From assembly GCF_900111035.1 (NCBI RefSeq), contig NZ_FOFU01000003.1:356426-420425 (forward strand): DNA of 64,000 nucleotides, written 5' to 3'. This document shows positions 16,952 through 26,314 of this stretch, piece by piece (the first letter of the stretch is position 1; every line of letters starts with the position of its first letter). The notes under the pieces were generated by a model. The model was not told where the DNA came from. It was given only the letters and a program-made list of their open reading frames with translations, and made no database searches. The position numbers and the translations under genes were made by a program. This DNA is from Treponema bryantii. Lineage in GTDB: Bacteria; Spirochaetota; Spirochaetia; Treponematales; Treponemataceae.

Positions 16952-18316
16952 TTGAAAAAACTACTTTGTCTGATTACGGCTATCTGTCTTGTGGTTCCGT
17001 TTTTTGCGGATTATAACAGGCTTGGTATTCCAGATTCTTCAGAAATCCGAAAGGGACTTGAAGAACGCTGGTTTACCGCCCCTTTAAGTGAGGTTCGTGC
17101 TAATCAGCCGGAAATCCGTGCTAATAATAACGGCCAGAAATTTCAGATTCGTCTGGAAGAAAGTGAGACAACGTTTAATGTTTTTGTTTCCCCTCGAGCA
17201 CTTATCAAAGTCAATGTATATTCTGATAAAGGAATGTATACCGAGGAACAGGAGCTTTACCCTGGAGATGTTGCTGGAAGCTGGGTACTTATCCGCGACA
17301 AAAGAACCGGAAAGCCGCTGCGTATCCGTTACTATTTTGTAAAAAACAGTGAAGTATTCATTCAGTTTACTCCTCAGGGAAAAATTGCCCTTGCAGATTT
17401 AGTAATTTTTGGTAATTACGCTGCTCGCGGTGTTCCTACAGGAATGTCATTTGAAAAATTCTACACAGCATCTTTTGAAGATGTGATGACAATAACAGAA
17501 ACAAAACTTCCATGGAATTATGTTTTAGTTGATCCTCAGGTATATCACAGCATGAAACAGATGTGCGCTGTAATCCATGAAAAACTGCCTGAAATCTATT
17601 ATGTGCAGGATGCTATGTATGATGAAAATCATGAGCTTGTGCATATTTCTAACGGGAAAAAGTTTGAAAAAGCAGAAATGACAGATTTCCCAAAGGAAAA
17701 ACTTTTGTTATCATCTGCAGGTTTTGTAAAATGGATTGCAGACGGTCTTGTTGAACCGATTTCTGGCGGAGTTCTAAAAAGAGAGCCGCTTATTAAAGAG
17801 ACTGTTTCCGTAAAAGATAACGGAAGACAGGGCGTGCTCTCTCAGAAATATGATCTTTTCTTTGCTCTCAACTGGGTAAGAAATCTTGCATCTGCAGTTG
17901 TATCTGTATATTCAGGAAAAACTTACATGTTTAATCAGTCTGGAGTAGATGTAAAACTGAATCCTTTTGCATCTTCTATTACAGAAAAAGGTGTTGCAAA
18001 TACAGTTACCTTTGTTGAAAACTCCGGCCATACAGTTGCAGTTTTGAATTCGCTTCTTTATGTGCTTGCGGCAACAGAACCTGGTACATTGTATTTAGGT
18101 GCAATCAGAGGAACCGACAGAACTGTATCTCCAGAAATAATGGCTTTTAATGAATGTGTTGCGTTTTTCCCATATTTCCAGGATGACGGAGGCTTTGCCT
18201 GTACAGTCTTTATGAATGGACGGGAAATGACTCTTGAAAATTTCTGTTACTATTATGCTGATGACTTTGTTTATCTTACAAGGGTAAAATCGTCTGAAAG
18301 ATTTTTCCCACAATAA
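16952..18316 (+). CDS. secreted protein of unknown function (TTG start)
   Basis: 454 residues. The start is TTG, chosen because GGGGGAGG lies a few bases upstream and the signal peptide (KKLLCLITAICLVVPFFA) begins right there. No family is recognised. The mature part is mixed alpha/beta with no membrane segment, so it is probably periplasmic. It follows the activase gene by 25 bases and may be cotranscribed. The block of inverted repeats after it separates it from the TPR operon. Confidence 0.7.
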   Translation: MKKLLCLITAICLVVPFFADYNRLGIPDSSEIRKGLEERWFTAPLSEVRANQPEIRANNNGQKFQIRLEESETTFNVFVSPRALIKVNVYSDKGMYTEEQELYPGDVAGSWVLIRDKRTGKPLRIRYYFVKNSEVFIQFTPQGKIALADLVIFGNYAARGVPTGMSFEKFYTASFEDVMTITETKLPWNYVLVDPQVYHSMKQMCAVIHEKLPEIYYVQDAMYDENHELVHISNGKKFEKAEMTDFPKEKLLLSSAGFVKWIADGLVEPISGGVLKREPLIKETVSVKDNGRQGVLSQKYDLFFALNWVRNLASAVVSVYSGKTYMFNQSGVDVKLNPFASSITEKGVANTVTFVENSGHTVAVLNSLLYVLAATEPGTLYLGAIRGTDRTVSPEIMAFNECVAFFPYFQDDGGFACTVFMNGREMTLENFCYYYADDFVYLTRVKSSERFFPQ

Positions 18317-18322
18317 AACTGT

Positions 18323-18410
18323 CCGATGGTTGATCAGGCGAACCCGTATTGAAAACATCGGAAAACTGATAAGAGTGGTTTTGATATGATGCCTTGCATC
18401 ACTCAACCAC
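18323..18410 (+). repeat. two nested inverted repeats between genes
   Basis: CCGATG (18323-18328) pairs with CATCGG (18356-18361). Downstream, GTGGTT (18375-18380) pairs with AACCAC (18405-18410) around a perfect inner hairpin TGATGC-CTT-GCATCA (18387-18401). There is no T run, so it is not a standard terminator. Confidence 0.5.
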
Positions 18411-18425
18411 CGGTAATTTATAAAT

Positions 18426-21143
18426 ATGAAACGATTTATTACTATATTTTTATTTCTGATTACAGGATTCTGTTTTGCACAGAATGCAGATACCGATATT
18501 CAGCTCTATAATGAAGTTTGTCAGAGTTTTGAAAATGGCTTTTATCCGGGCACAGTGAGTGCTGCAGAAAAACTGCAGAAAAGTTTTCCAGATTCAACTT
18601 TGATTCAGTCGGCTTTAATCTATAAAGGCGAATCTCTGGTTTATATGGAAAGTTTTGACGAGGCTGTTACTGCTTTAGAGTCAGCGCTCGTTCAAATGCA
18701 TTCTGGTTCATCTGAAATAATTCACTGTAATTATCTTCTGGGGATTGCTTTTTACAATCAGAAAAAATATTCAGCTGCACTTGATAAACTTCATTTTGTC
18801 TGCAGCCTTTCTCTTAAGCAGAAAGATATGCGTTATTATGCGGACAGCATTCTTTATTCTGGCCGGGCTTTTTATGAACTGGAAAAACACAAGGATGCAA
18901 TTCCGCTTTTTGAATATGTAGTTTCAAACGGAAACAGTTTTGATTCGGCTGAATATTCAGAAGCTCTTCAGAAACTTTTTATCTGTTATAACAAAACAGG
19001 AAATCCTTCAAAAACTGTAGCTTTATTTAAAAAGCTTTCAGAAAATGATTTTGAAAATGCTGTTTATATGAAACTCTGCTTTTATTATGGTGATGCCTGT
19101 GCAGCCTTAAAGAATAATAAGGATGCATATGAAGCATATAGCCGTGTACTTGCAGGTGGAGATGAAGCCGCTGCAATTGCAAATGACTTTTTGATTCGAC
19201 TTGCAATTGATGAGTTTAAAGCTAAGAATTATGAGAAGACTGAAGAGTATCTTTCCAAAATAGAAATAAATGAAGAAAATGAAAATACAGATTTGAAATT
19301 ATTTAAAAATCTGTATGAAGCAAAACTGCTTCTGGAAAAAGGAAATCCTGCTGAAGCAGAAAAAAAATTATCTGGTCTTGAATCAGCTGCAAAGAAATCT
19401 GTTGCAGATGGTGCTGCAGATGCTTACTATTCAACTCTTTTGCAATGTAAGCTGCAGAATGAAAAATGGGAAGAGATTCCTGGTGTTTATGGAAAAATAA
19501 AAACTCCTGCAGCATCAGACAAGTTTGCTGTTTCTTCATATTATTATAAGAAAGGTCAGTTTGAAAAAGTTGATTCTTCTTGTGGTGAACTTTATGCTTC
19601 TGCACTTTGTAAACTTGGGCGTTATTCAGAAGCTTGTTCAGAATATGCAAAACAAAACTCTGTGTCTTTTGATTATGCACTTGCGCTCTTTAGAACCGGC
19701 CGTTATGACCAGGCTGTAAAAATTGCAGATGCAGGTTCTGCAGGGGAAAAAGAATATCTTGCAGGACTGTGTTTTATAAATCTGAAAAAATGGAATAATG
19801 CGTCTGAGCGTTTTGCGGCGTATATCCGACAGAACTCTAACCGCACGGACTTTAAAAAGCTTTCTTTATATTACAAGGGATATGCGGAATATAATCAGGC
19901 AGAATTTAAAAATGCATATTCATCTTTTGTACGTTATTGTTTGGAAACTCAGGACGAACCGGGACCATATCTGCTGCGCGGTTATGAGTATGCTGTAAAG
20001 TCTGCGCTGCAGAGCGGCGATTTTAAGAACGCATCTGTTCAGGCTGCAAATCTCGTTCGTTATTCACAGGACGGAGAACAGAAACAGAAAGCTGTTGTTC
20101 TAAGTGCAGAGATTTTTGCAGATTATGGAGATTATGATGCAGCGATTCAGCTGCTCGCTCCATATACAAATGGACGTGATGAGTTTGCTGCTCAGTCTCT
20201 TTTTATGACAGCAAAACTTTATGAACGTCAGGGAAAGATTTCTCAGGCAGATGAAGGGTTCCGCCGTATTTATGAAGGATTACCTCGCTCAAGTTATGCA
20301 GAAGAATCAATGTATCGGGTAGGCGAGGTTTATTATTCGGCAGGAGATTATTCTCAGGCTTATTCACGTTTTAATAAATATGTTTACAAATATGCTTCGG
20401 GCCGTTTCAGTGACGCAGCAATGTTCTATTGTGCAGACTGTGCGCTCCGTCTTGGAGAAAACGACCGCTGCGTTATGTTAAATAAGACTTTACTGCAAAA
20501 GTGGCCGGCTAGTATCTATGCTTACGGTGCAAATAAAAATCTTCTGGAAGCATATTACAAGCAGGAGGAGTATTCTCAGGCACTGAGTGTTGCAAGAATT
20601 ATGCTCCGCGATTTTGCACAGCAGGCTGCTGATGATGAAATTGGAAAGCGGGCCAAAGAACTCGAAAAAATCGTAAGCGGAACAGACCGCCGTGTTGCAG
20701 AAAAAGAAACTGAGTTTAATAAGCTTGGTGGTGCTGGAACTGCAGCAGGACGTAACGCTGGTACGGAGCTTGTCCGTCTGTATGCAGAAAGTTTGTCTAC
20801 TCAGAATGAAGCTTATGAGCTTGCAGTAAAACTTCTGGCACGACAGACTGGTTCAGAAGAGCGCGCTGCTGCAGCCTATAATGCAGAGTTCATTGCAGAA
20901 TACAGCCGCAAAAAAGGTGAAAATAAAAAGGCAGCAGAAATGTATCTTAAGGCTGCAGAATATTATAGAAGTGTAAAAGACAGTTCAGGGGCTGCAGCTG
21001 CACTTTATGGTGCGGCAGAAGCATTTGCAGCAGATGGTCTTAAGGGTGATGCCCGTGAGACAGCGGCATTACTGAAAGAACTTTATCCAAAGAGTATACA
21101 GGCAGAGCGTGTAGACCGTGTTACCGGTGATGCACGTAACTAA
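18426..21143 (+). CDS. periplasmic TPR-repeat protein
   Basis: 905 residues with a signal peptide ending near CFA-QNAD. Nearly the whole mature protein is tetratricopeptide-type helix pairs, recognisable by recurring A-x-Y-x-x-G and F-x-x-A-x-x-x-Y/F patterns (for example MYRVGEVYYSAGDYSQAYSRF). It resembles the outer-membrane-assembly/YbgF-like TPR class. It heads a tight operon with a beta-barrel, ExbB, ExbD and a TonB-like protein, so it probably binds the barrel or the TonB-like protein in the periplasm. The exact partner is inference. Confidence 0.8.
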   Translation: MKRFITIFLFLITGFCFAQNADTDIQLYNEVCQSFENGFYPGTVSAAEKLQKSFPDSTLIQSALIYKGESLVYMESFDEAVTALESALVQMHSGSSEIIHCNYLLGIAFYNQKKYSAALDKLHFVCSLSLKQKDMRYYADSILYSGRAFYELEKHKDAIPLFEYVVSNGNSFDSAEYSEALQKLFICYNKTGNPSKTVALFKKLSENDFENAVYMKLCFYYGDACAALKNNKDAYEAYSRVLAGGDEAAAIANDFLIRLAIDEFKAKNYEKTEEYLSKIEINEENENTDLKLFKNLYEAKLLLEKGNPAEAEKKLSGLESAAKKSVADGAADAYYSTLLQCKLQNEKWEEIPGVYGKIKTPAASDKFAVSSYYYKKGQFEKVDSSCGELYASALCKLGRYSEACSEYAKQNSVSFDYALALFRTGRYDQAVKIADAGSAGEKEYLAGLCFINLKKWNNASERFAAYIRQNSNRTDFKKLSLYYKGYAEYNQAEFKNAYSSFVRYCLETQDEPGPYLLRGYEYAVKSALQSGDFKNASVQAANLVRYSQDGEQKQKAVVLSAEIFADYGDYDAAIQLLAPYTNGRDEFAAQSLFMTAKLYERQGKISQADEGFRRIYEGLPRSSYAEESMYRVGEVYYSAGDYSQAYSRFNKYVYKYASGRFSDAAMFYCADCALRLGENDRCVMLNKTLLQKWPASIYAYGANKNLLEAYYKQEEYSQALSVARIMLRDFAQQAADDEIGKRAKELEKIVSGTDRRVAEKETEFNKLGGAGTAAGRNAGTELVRLYAESLSTQNEAYELAVKLLARQTGSEERAAAAYNAEFIAEYSRKKGENKKAAEMYLKAAEYYRSVKDSSGAAAALYGAAEAFAADGLKGDARETAALLKELYPKSIQAERVDRVTGDARN

Positions 21144-21155
21144 TGGAGATATAAA

Positions 21156-22742
21156 ATGAAAAAGAAATTATATGCGGTTATGACAGCTGCTTCAGTTTTA
21201 GCTTCCGGTATGTTTGCACAGAATATTGAACTACCGGAAGTAACAACTGTTATTTCTGGTGAGACAGAAAAAGCAGACGAAGATACACTCCCAGATTTTG
21301 GTGATGTTTTAAAGATACCGTCTGGAAGTGGTGGAGTAGAACCTGTACTTCCAGAGGTTGAAACTTCAGGAAATACAGAGGTCGCAGAAGGAAAATCAAG
21401 ATCAGTAGAAAAGTCTGTTTATGCTGAAGGTTTTGTTGGTGGCGGATATCCGTTGTTCTTTATAGGAAATATTTCTGTTGCAAGAACTGTCGGCGCGAGT
21501 CCTTTTAAATTCAGTTTTGAACATGAATCTGCTCTTGCTTATGCAAATCATTCTGTAACAGATGGTTTTAATGACAGAACTACAAAACTTAGTGCGGAAA
21601 AAGAATATCACAAAAATAATGTTGACTGGTCTGCATCAGGTTTTTATAAATCATCGGCTGATGGTCTTCAGGGAAATGTATTTGAAGGCAGTTCTGAAAT
21701 CGGACTTTTTAACCGCGACCTTTATAATGCAGAGAGCAACCTTTCGTATACTTTTGATAATGGTTTTTCTATTGGTGTTGAAGCTGGTGCCTGGCTTTAT
21801 AACAGATATCCTGAAATTTCAACTTCATGGATAGAGAATGTTTTCTTCTATTCTCTTGAGCCTTCTGTTTTATTCCGTTGGGCAGGTCATGGTTTTGATA
21901 CAGGTTTTACTATTGATTATGAATATGTCTCAGAGATATTAAAAAGCCATCGTGCAAAATTTATGTTAGACCTTCAGTGGAAAAATGATTTTGTAAAGTT
22001 ATATGGTGATGCTGCTGCAGTTGTTGGAAAGAATGTTATGGAGAAATCTGTAATTGTTCCTTTTACTGTTGGTGTTGATGCATCGTTCCCTGTTTCTTTT
22101 TCTAACCGAAGAGTTTCAATTGCTGCTGAAGGAGGAATTGATTCCTTTAAGCCTAAGGCTTTTGAACTTGAAGAAAATTATAAATTTACAACAGTTCAAT
22201 GGAATTTAACTGAGACTTCTGAATGGTTTGGAAAATTGAATATAGCTGTTCCTATTAAGACTTCATTTACCGGTAGTGCAGGCTTTGAATATCGTCAGAC
22301 TGCTTTTGATAACGGTAGATGGATTCCAGGCTATGATTCAAATCTCCCAATTTACGGTTATGAGACTGGTGATTTCCAGGGACTTGCTACTGATTTTTCT
22401 GTTTCATATCACAAGGGAATTCTTACTGTAAGTGGAAAATGGCATTCTAACTGGATTGATGTTCCTGCAGATGAAAATACACAGAATGTAAAAATTACTG
22501 TAAATGTACAGGAAGAAAATACAAAGTGGGGAGTGAACTCAAGCTTTGAACTACCTATAAACGGAAGTGTTGAAACTCCGATTGTAGGAGCTGAAGGTTT
22601 TGTTCGTGTAACTCCTTCTGTTCGTGCAATTCTCAGTATTAACGATTTAATAAAATTGTTTAAAGGAGAGACCCGTACTTATGCCGGAAAATATGAGGCA
22701 CGAGGTGGATCTGCAACTTTACTTTTAAAATTTATCTTTTAA
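21156..22742 (+). CDS. outer-membrane beta-barrel protein of the TonB-like operon
   Basis: 528 residues with a signal peptide ending near MFA-QNIE. A short acidic/Pro-rich N-terminal segment (~20-90) is followed by many amphipathic strands and a C-terminal Phe (LLLKFIF), typical of outer-membrane barrels. No TonB-receptor plug domain is seen, and at ~430 residues the barrel is smaller than a standard TonB-dependent receptor. It starts 12 bases after the TPR gene and is followed by exbB. It may be the energised transporter or an outer-membrane anchor of the system. Confidence 0.7.
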   Translation: MKKKLYAVMTAASVLASGMFAQNIELPEVTTVISGETEKADEDTLPDFGDVLKIPSGSGGVEPVLPEVETSGNTEVAEGKSRSVEKSVYAEGFVGGGYPLFFIGNISVARTVGASPFKFSFEHESALAYANHSVTDGFNDRTTKLSAEKEYHKNNVDWSASGFYKSSADGLQGNVFEGSSEIGLFNRDLYNAESNLSYTFDNGFSIGVEAGAWLYNRYPEISTSWIENVFFYSLEPSVLFRWAGHGFDTGFTIDYEYVSEILKSHRAKFMLDLQWKNDFVKLYGDAAAVVGKNVMEKSVIVPFTVGVDASFPVSFSNRRVSIAAEGGIDSFKPKAFELEENYKFTTVQWNLTETSEWFGKLNIAVPIKTSFTGSAGFEYRQTAFDNGRWIPGYDSNLPIYGYETGDFQGLATDFSVSYHKGILTVSGKWHSNWIDVPADENTQNVKITVNVQEENTKWGVNSSFELPINGSVETPIVGAEGFVRVTPSVRAILSINDLIKLFKGETRTYAGKYEARGGSATLLLKFIF

Positions 22743-22778
22743 TAATTTCTGAACTTATGGATTTTTAAGGGGGTATAT

Positions 22779-23390
22779 ATGTTTCAGACATTAAAATCAG
22801 GTGGACCGTTGATGTTCCCAATTATCGTTTGTGGAATCATTGCGACCTTCATTATCATCGAACGATGTATTTATTTTTTTAATATCAATAAGCGTGATCA
22901 GAAACTTATGAGTGATCTGGATGGTTTTCTTGCTGCCGGAAATTTTGAGGCGTGTGCAGTTGCCTGTGCTCAGGCTGACACTCCGCTTTCTCAGGTTGTA
23001 AAAAAGGCTATGGATTGCCGCCGTTATGAGGAGCATGATTTACGCGAAGCTGTAGAAGCAGAGATGGATTTTGTGATTCCTTCTCTTGAGCATCTTTTGA
23101 CTCCGCTTGGAACTATTGCAAATATCGCTACTTTGCTTGGACTTCTTGGAACTGTAACCGGTAACATTAAGGCTTTCGGTGTACTTGGTTCCGGCGGTTC
23201 AATGGGTGATCCAGCTCTGCTTGCAGGTGCAATTGCTGAGGCTCTTGTAACTACTGTTGCAGGCCTATGTGTTTCAATTCCATCTGTAATTTTTCATAAC
23301 TATTTTGTTTCGCGGGTAAACCGCCGCGTTGTAGAAATGGAAGCACGTGTAACTTCTGTATTGCTTCGTCTTACCGGAAGAGTTCGCTAA
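22779..23390 (+). CDS. exbB: ExbB/TolQ/MotA-family proton channel subunit
   Basis: 203 residues with the ExbB layout: one N-terminal membrane helix (MFPIIVCGIIATFIIIE), a cytoplasmic loop, then two helices holding the conserved LLGLLGTVTGNIKAF and EALVTTVAGLCVSIPS motifs. With ExbD it uses the proton gradient to energise a TonB/TolA-like protein. The GGGGG run shortly upstream may serve as RBS. ExbB and TolQ cannot be told apart by sequence alone; the neighbours favour a TonB-type system. Confidence 0.9.
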   Translation: MFQTLKSGGPLMFPIIVCGIIATFIIIERCIYFFNINKRDQKLMSDLDGFLAAGNFEACAVACAQADTPLSQVVKKAMDCRRYEEHDLREAVEAEMDFVIPSLEHLLTPLGTIANIATLLGLLGTVTGNIKAFGVLGSGGSMGDPALLAGAIAEALVTTVAGLCVSIPSVIFHNYFVSRVNRRVVEMEARVTSVLLRLTGRVR

Positions 23391-23408
23391 GTTGCGAGGG
23401 TTGTGCTT

Positions 23409-23822
23409 ATGAAACTAAAAACTAAGCGGGAGCGTATCCGTTCTAACGTTGATATGACTCCTATGATTGATATTGTATTCCAGCTGATTCTTTTCTTCCT
23501 GGTTTCTACTACATTTGCAACCTTGCCTGGAATCAAACTGAATCTTCCTCAGAGTCATACTTCTGAAGCTACCAGCCTTAAAGGGATTACAATTACTGCA
23601 GACAGCAACGGAGGTCTTTATTTTAATGATAAGGAAGTTTCGATGGCTGGCCTTGGTGAAGAGCTTTTGATTTTTGATACAGGAACAACGAAAAAAGAAG
23701 AGTTCCCTGTTTCTCTCGAAGCTGATTCTGACGTAACAAATGGAACTATCGTAAAGATTTTTGATGTAATTCGCGAAAGCGGTTACTGTGTTATAAATCT
23801 GAGGACAACGGCAGAAAAATGA
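23409..23822 (+). CDS. exbD: ExbD/TolR-family proton channel subunit
   Basis: About 137 residues. The ATG at 23409 is preferred over a GTG at 23403 because GAGGG (23396-23400) then sits eight bases away. A single N-terminal membrane helix contains the proton-carrying Asp in MTPMIDIVFQLILFFLV, followed by a periplasmic domain. It is the partner of ExbB directly upstream. The stop overlaps the next start (ATGA at 23819). Confidence 0.9.
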   Translation: MKLKTKRERIRSNVDMTPMIDIVFQLILFFLVSTTFATLPGIKLNLPQSHTSEATSLKGITITADSNGGLYFNDKEVSMAGLGEELLIFDTGTTKKEEFPVSLEADSDVTNGTIVKIFDVIRESGYCVINLRTTAEK

Positions 23823-24922
23823 TAAATTATAGAGGAAAGCCTGTTTTAGGTCCGGACAGTTCAAGCAAAAACACAAGTGAGTTTTTTGCGCTTTCGGGCA
23901 CTGTTCTGTTCTGGCTGCTTTTTCTGATTTTCTCATTTGTGATTAAACCTGAACCTAAGAAGCAGTACAAGGAAGTGCAGATTGTGCTTTCAAGTACTCC
24001 GGTTGTTCAGAAAACCGAAGAGTCTCCGGCTCCTGCAGAGCAGTCTGCGGCAAGTGCTGCAAGTTCAGAACCTGTGGTTGAGAAAGTAGTAGAGACACCA
24101 GCGCCCGCCCCGGAACCGGTAAAGAAAACTGTAGAAACTCCGGCTTCAAAAAAAGTTGAGACTCCAAAGCCTAAGGCACAGACACAGCCTAAGAAAGAGC
24201 CTGCTAAAACAACGACTACACAGAAGTCTGCTGCGAAACCGGCTGCAACTCAAAAACCAGCGGAGCCTGTTAATTATGCAAAATCTGTTGAAGAATTGAT
24301 GGCAGAACAGTTTAATTCTAAATCGGCAGAAGATAAAATGAGAGATTTTGATAAAATGTTTGGTGATGACTCAGATGAGAGTGAACAAACTGATCAACCA
24401 GTAAGGGTTCAAGGAAAATCATCAATAAAAGATAATCCTGATGCAAGGGTTAATACAAATAATGGTGAATCGATAAAAAGTACTTCTAATAATGCTGATG
24501 ATAAGTCTGCTAAGGGAAATCATTCAAGTGATTTGGATAAAATCAAAAACTCTGAAGGAACTGCAATTAGTAATAATGATACAGGTGCTGGAAAAAATCA
24601 AAATCCATCGAAAGGTAATGATAAAGAATCTCTTACGTGGAAAGATGGTGCAGGAGCAAGAAAACAATATAATCTCGATACAAAACTTTCAGAAGAAGCT
24701 AAGAAATCTATGCTTCTTACAAAAGCAATATCATTTAAGATTTCGTTTTCAGTTGATGCAAATGGTAATGTAATATCTTCAACTATTATAATTGCTAATG
24801 AATTTATGTTATCTGATATTATAAATAAAGAAATGAGACAGAAAATCAGCAGCTGGAAGTTTAGTACTGGTGAAGGTATTTCGAAAGCTGAATTTATCTG
24901 GACTTTATCTCCATCAAATTAA
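23819..24922 (+). CDS. TonB/TolA-like energy-transducing protein
   Basis: 367 residues with one membrane helix (about residues 24-42). A Pro/Lys/Ala/Glu-rich spacer (~55-150) is of TonB type. A second spacer (~175-290) is rich in Asn, Ser, Asp and Lys and visibly more AT-rich than its surroundings. The C-terminal domain (~300-367) has a TonB/TolA-like beta-strand pattern ending IWTLSPSN. Translation is coupled to exbD by the ATGA overlap. It should connect the inner-membrane motor to the outer-membrane barrel two genes upstream. TonB versus TolA identity is not decided. Confidence 0.75.
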   Translation: MINYRGKPVLGPDSSSKNTSEFFALSGTVLFWLLFLIFSFVIKPEPKKQYKEVQIVLSSTPVVQKTEESPAPAEQSAASAASSEPVVEKVVETPAPAPEPVKKTVETPASKKVETPKPKAQTQPKKEPAKTTTTQKSAAKPAATQKPAEPVNYAKSVEELMAEQFNSKSAEDKMRDFDKMFGDDSDESEQTDQPVRVQGKSSIKDNPDARVNTNNGESIKSTSNNADDKSAKGNHSSDLDKIKNSEGTAISNNDTGAGKNQNPSKGNDKESLTWKDGAGARKQYNLDTKLSEEAKKSMLLTKAISFKISFSVDANGNVISSTIIIANEFMLSDIINKEMRQKISSWKFSTGEGISKAEFIWTLSPSN

Positions 24923-24931
24923 TAAGAACAA

Positions 24932-25056
24932 AACGTTAGCGATGGGAGCCACGCCGAAGGCGGCCACCGCAAGCGAGCGAACGAAGTGAGCGAGTGCGGA
25001 GGCTGGAGCGAAGCGGAATGGCGGACGTAGCGACCCGACCGGAGGGAGGGGAACGT
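24932..25056. repeat. GC-rich intergenic repeat-like element
   Basis: About 125 bases far richer in G+C than their surroundings, bounded by AACGTT and AACGT. It contains short self-complementary blocks (GCCGAAGGC) and recurring GCGA/GAGCG units (AGCGAGCGAACGAAGTGAGC). No coding sense. It looks like a dispersed palindromic repeat of the kind common between genes. Confidence 0.6.
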
Positions 25057-25092
25057 ACTGTAAATTACCTATATTTTAAAATATAAACTTGT

Positions 25093-25102
25093 ATGCTAGT
25101 AT
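25093..25102. promoter_or_regulatory. candidate uronate-regulon operator, uxuA copy
   Basis: ATGCTAGTAT, one base off the perfect palindrome seen before uxaC, placed just upstream of the -35 of the uxuA promoter. Confidence 0.5.
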
Positions 25103-25107
25103 TTTAG

Positions 25108-25136
25108 TTGATAAAACGTTTGACAGATGCTATACT
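25108..25136 (+). promoter_or_regulatory. uxuA promoter
   Basis: TTGATA (25108-25113), 17 bases, TATACT (25131-25136). The spacer contains AAACGTTT, a palindrome centred on CG that resembles LacI-family half sites. Confidence 0.55.
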
Positions 25137-25187
25137 GAAATCATAAAAAACTGGATATAAATATTTCAGATATTCGAGGGTTCATAA

Positions 25188-26294
25188 ATGGAAATGACTT
25201 TACGTTGGTACGGAACAGGTTTTGATTCCGTTACTTTGCAGCAGATTCGCCAGGTACCGGGGGTACACGGCGTTATTACAACTTTGTACGATTCTGTTCC
25301 TGGCGATGCATGGGAACTTGCTGCTATTCAGAAAATCAAAAAAGAAGTACAGGATGCTGGTCTTAAGATTGCCGGTATTGAAAGTGTAAATATTCACGAC
25401 GACATTAAGATTGGCGGCGGTGATCGCGATAAGTATATCGAAAACTACATTAAGACTTTGGAGCGCCTTGGTCAGGAAGATATCCACATGGTCTGCTACA
25501 ACTTTATGCCTGTTTTCGACTGGACTCGTTCTGAGCTTGCCCGCGTTTGTGAGGACGGTTCTACTGTTCTTGCTTACAATTCTAAGGCTATCGACGGCGT
25601 AAAACCGGAAGAAATGTTTGCTTCTATTGATAAGGATTCGAACGGATTTATTCTTCCTGGATGGGAACCTGAGCGTATGGCTCGTGTAAAGGAATTATTC
25701 CAGATGTACAAGGAAGTTGATGAAGAAAAACTTTTCAACAACCTTGTTTACTTCCTTAAGGCTATTATGCCTGTCTGCGATAAATACAATATTGATATGG
25801 CAATTCATCCGGATGATCCTGCATGGCCTGTATTCGGCTTGCCTCGTATCATCACAAGTCAGGATAAGGTTTGCCGCATGCTTAAGGCTGTAGACAATCC
25901 TCACAACGGTTTGACTTTCTGTACCGGTTCATACGGTACTAACCGCAAAAATGATCTTTGCGAATTCATTAAGGCTGCTCAGGGACGCATTCACTTTGCT
26001 CACGTTCGCAACCTTAAATTCAATACTGCAATTGATGATCCAGTTCTCGACTTCCAGGAGTCTGCTCATCTTTCAAGTACTGGTTCTTTTGATATATTCA
26101 AGATTGTAAAGACTCTTTATGAAACTGGTTTTGATGGAATTATCCGTCCTGACCACGGTCGTATGATCTGGGGCGAAAAGGCTATGCCTGGTTATGGTTT
26201 GTATGATCGCGCTCTTGGTGCTACTTACCTTCAGGGACTTTGGGAAGCCTGCGAAAAAACAATTGACCGCAGCAATGTAAAGCTGTATCGCTAG
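25188..26294 (+). CDS. uxuA: D-mannonate dehydratase
   Basis: 368 residues, near the family's usual length. It converts D-mannonate to 2-keto-3-deoxygluconate in glucuronate breakdown. Recognisable UxuA stretches include LRWYGTGFDSVTLQQIRQVPG at the N-terminus, MAIHPDDPAWPVFGLPRI, GLTFCTGSYG, HFAHVRN and the C-terminal GIIRPDHGRMIWGE. They supply the His, Cys and Asp residues of the metal site. GAGGG precedes the ATG. It has its own terminator and shares an upstream palindrome with uxuB and uxaC, so the three are probably coregulated. Confidence 0.95.
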   Translation: MEMTLRWYGTGFDSVTLQQIRQVPGVHGVITTLYDSVPGDAWELAAIQKIKKEVQDAGLKIAGIESVNIHDDIKIGGGDRDKYIENYIKTLERLGQEDIHMVCYNFMPVFDWTRSELARVCEDGSTVLAYNSKAIDGVKPEEMFASIDKDSNGFILPGWEPERMARVKELFQMYKEVDEEKLFNNLVYFLKAIMPVCDKYNIDMAIHPDDPAWPVFGLPRIITSQDKVCRMLKAVDNPHNGLTFCTGSYGTNRKNDLCEFIKAAQGRIHFAHVRNLKFNTAIDDPVLDFQESAHLSSTGSFDIFKIVKTLYETGFDGIIRPDHGRMIWGEKAMPGYGLYDRALGATYLQGLWEACEKTIDRSNVKLYR

Positions 26295-26314
26295 TCTATA
26301 ACTTAATTTTATAG

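Noticed and set aside
25108..25125. A CcpA-type cre site around AAAACGTTTG before uxuA
   Set aside because: Only the central CG and short flanks fit; the outer TG and CA positions do not match in register.
25119..25136. TTGACA followed by TATACT before uxuA as a promoter
   Set aside because: Only about six bases separate them. TTGATA at 25108 gives the correct 17-base spacing.
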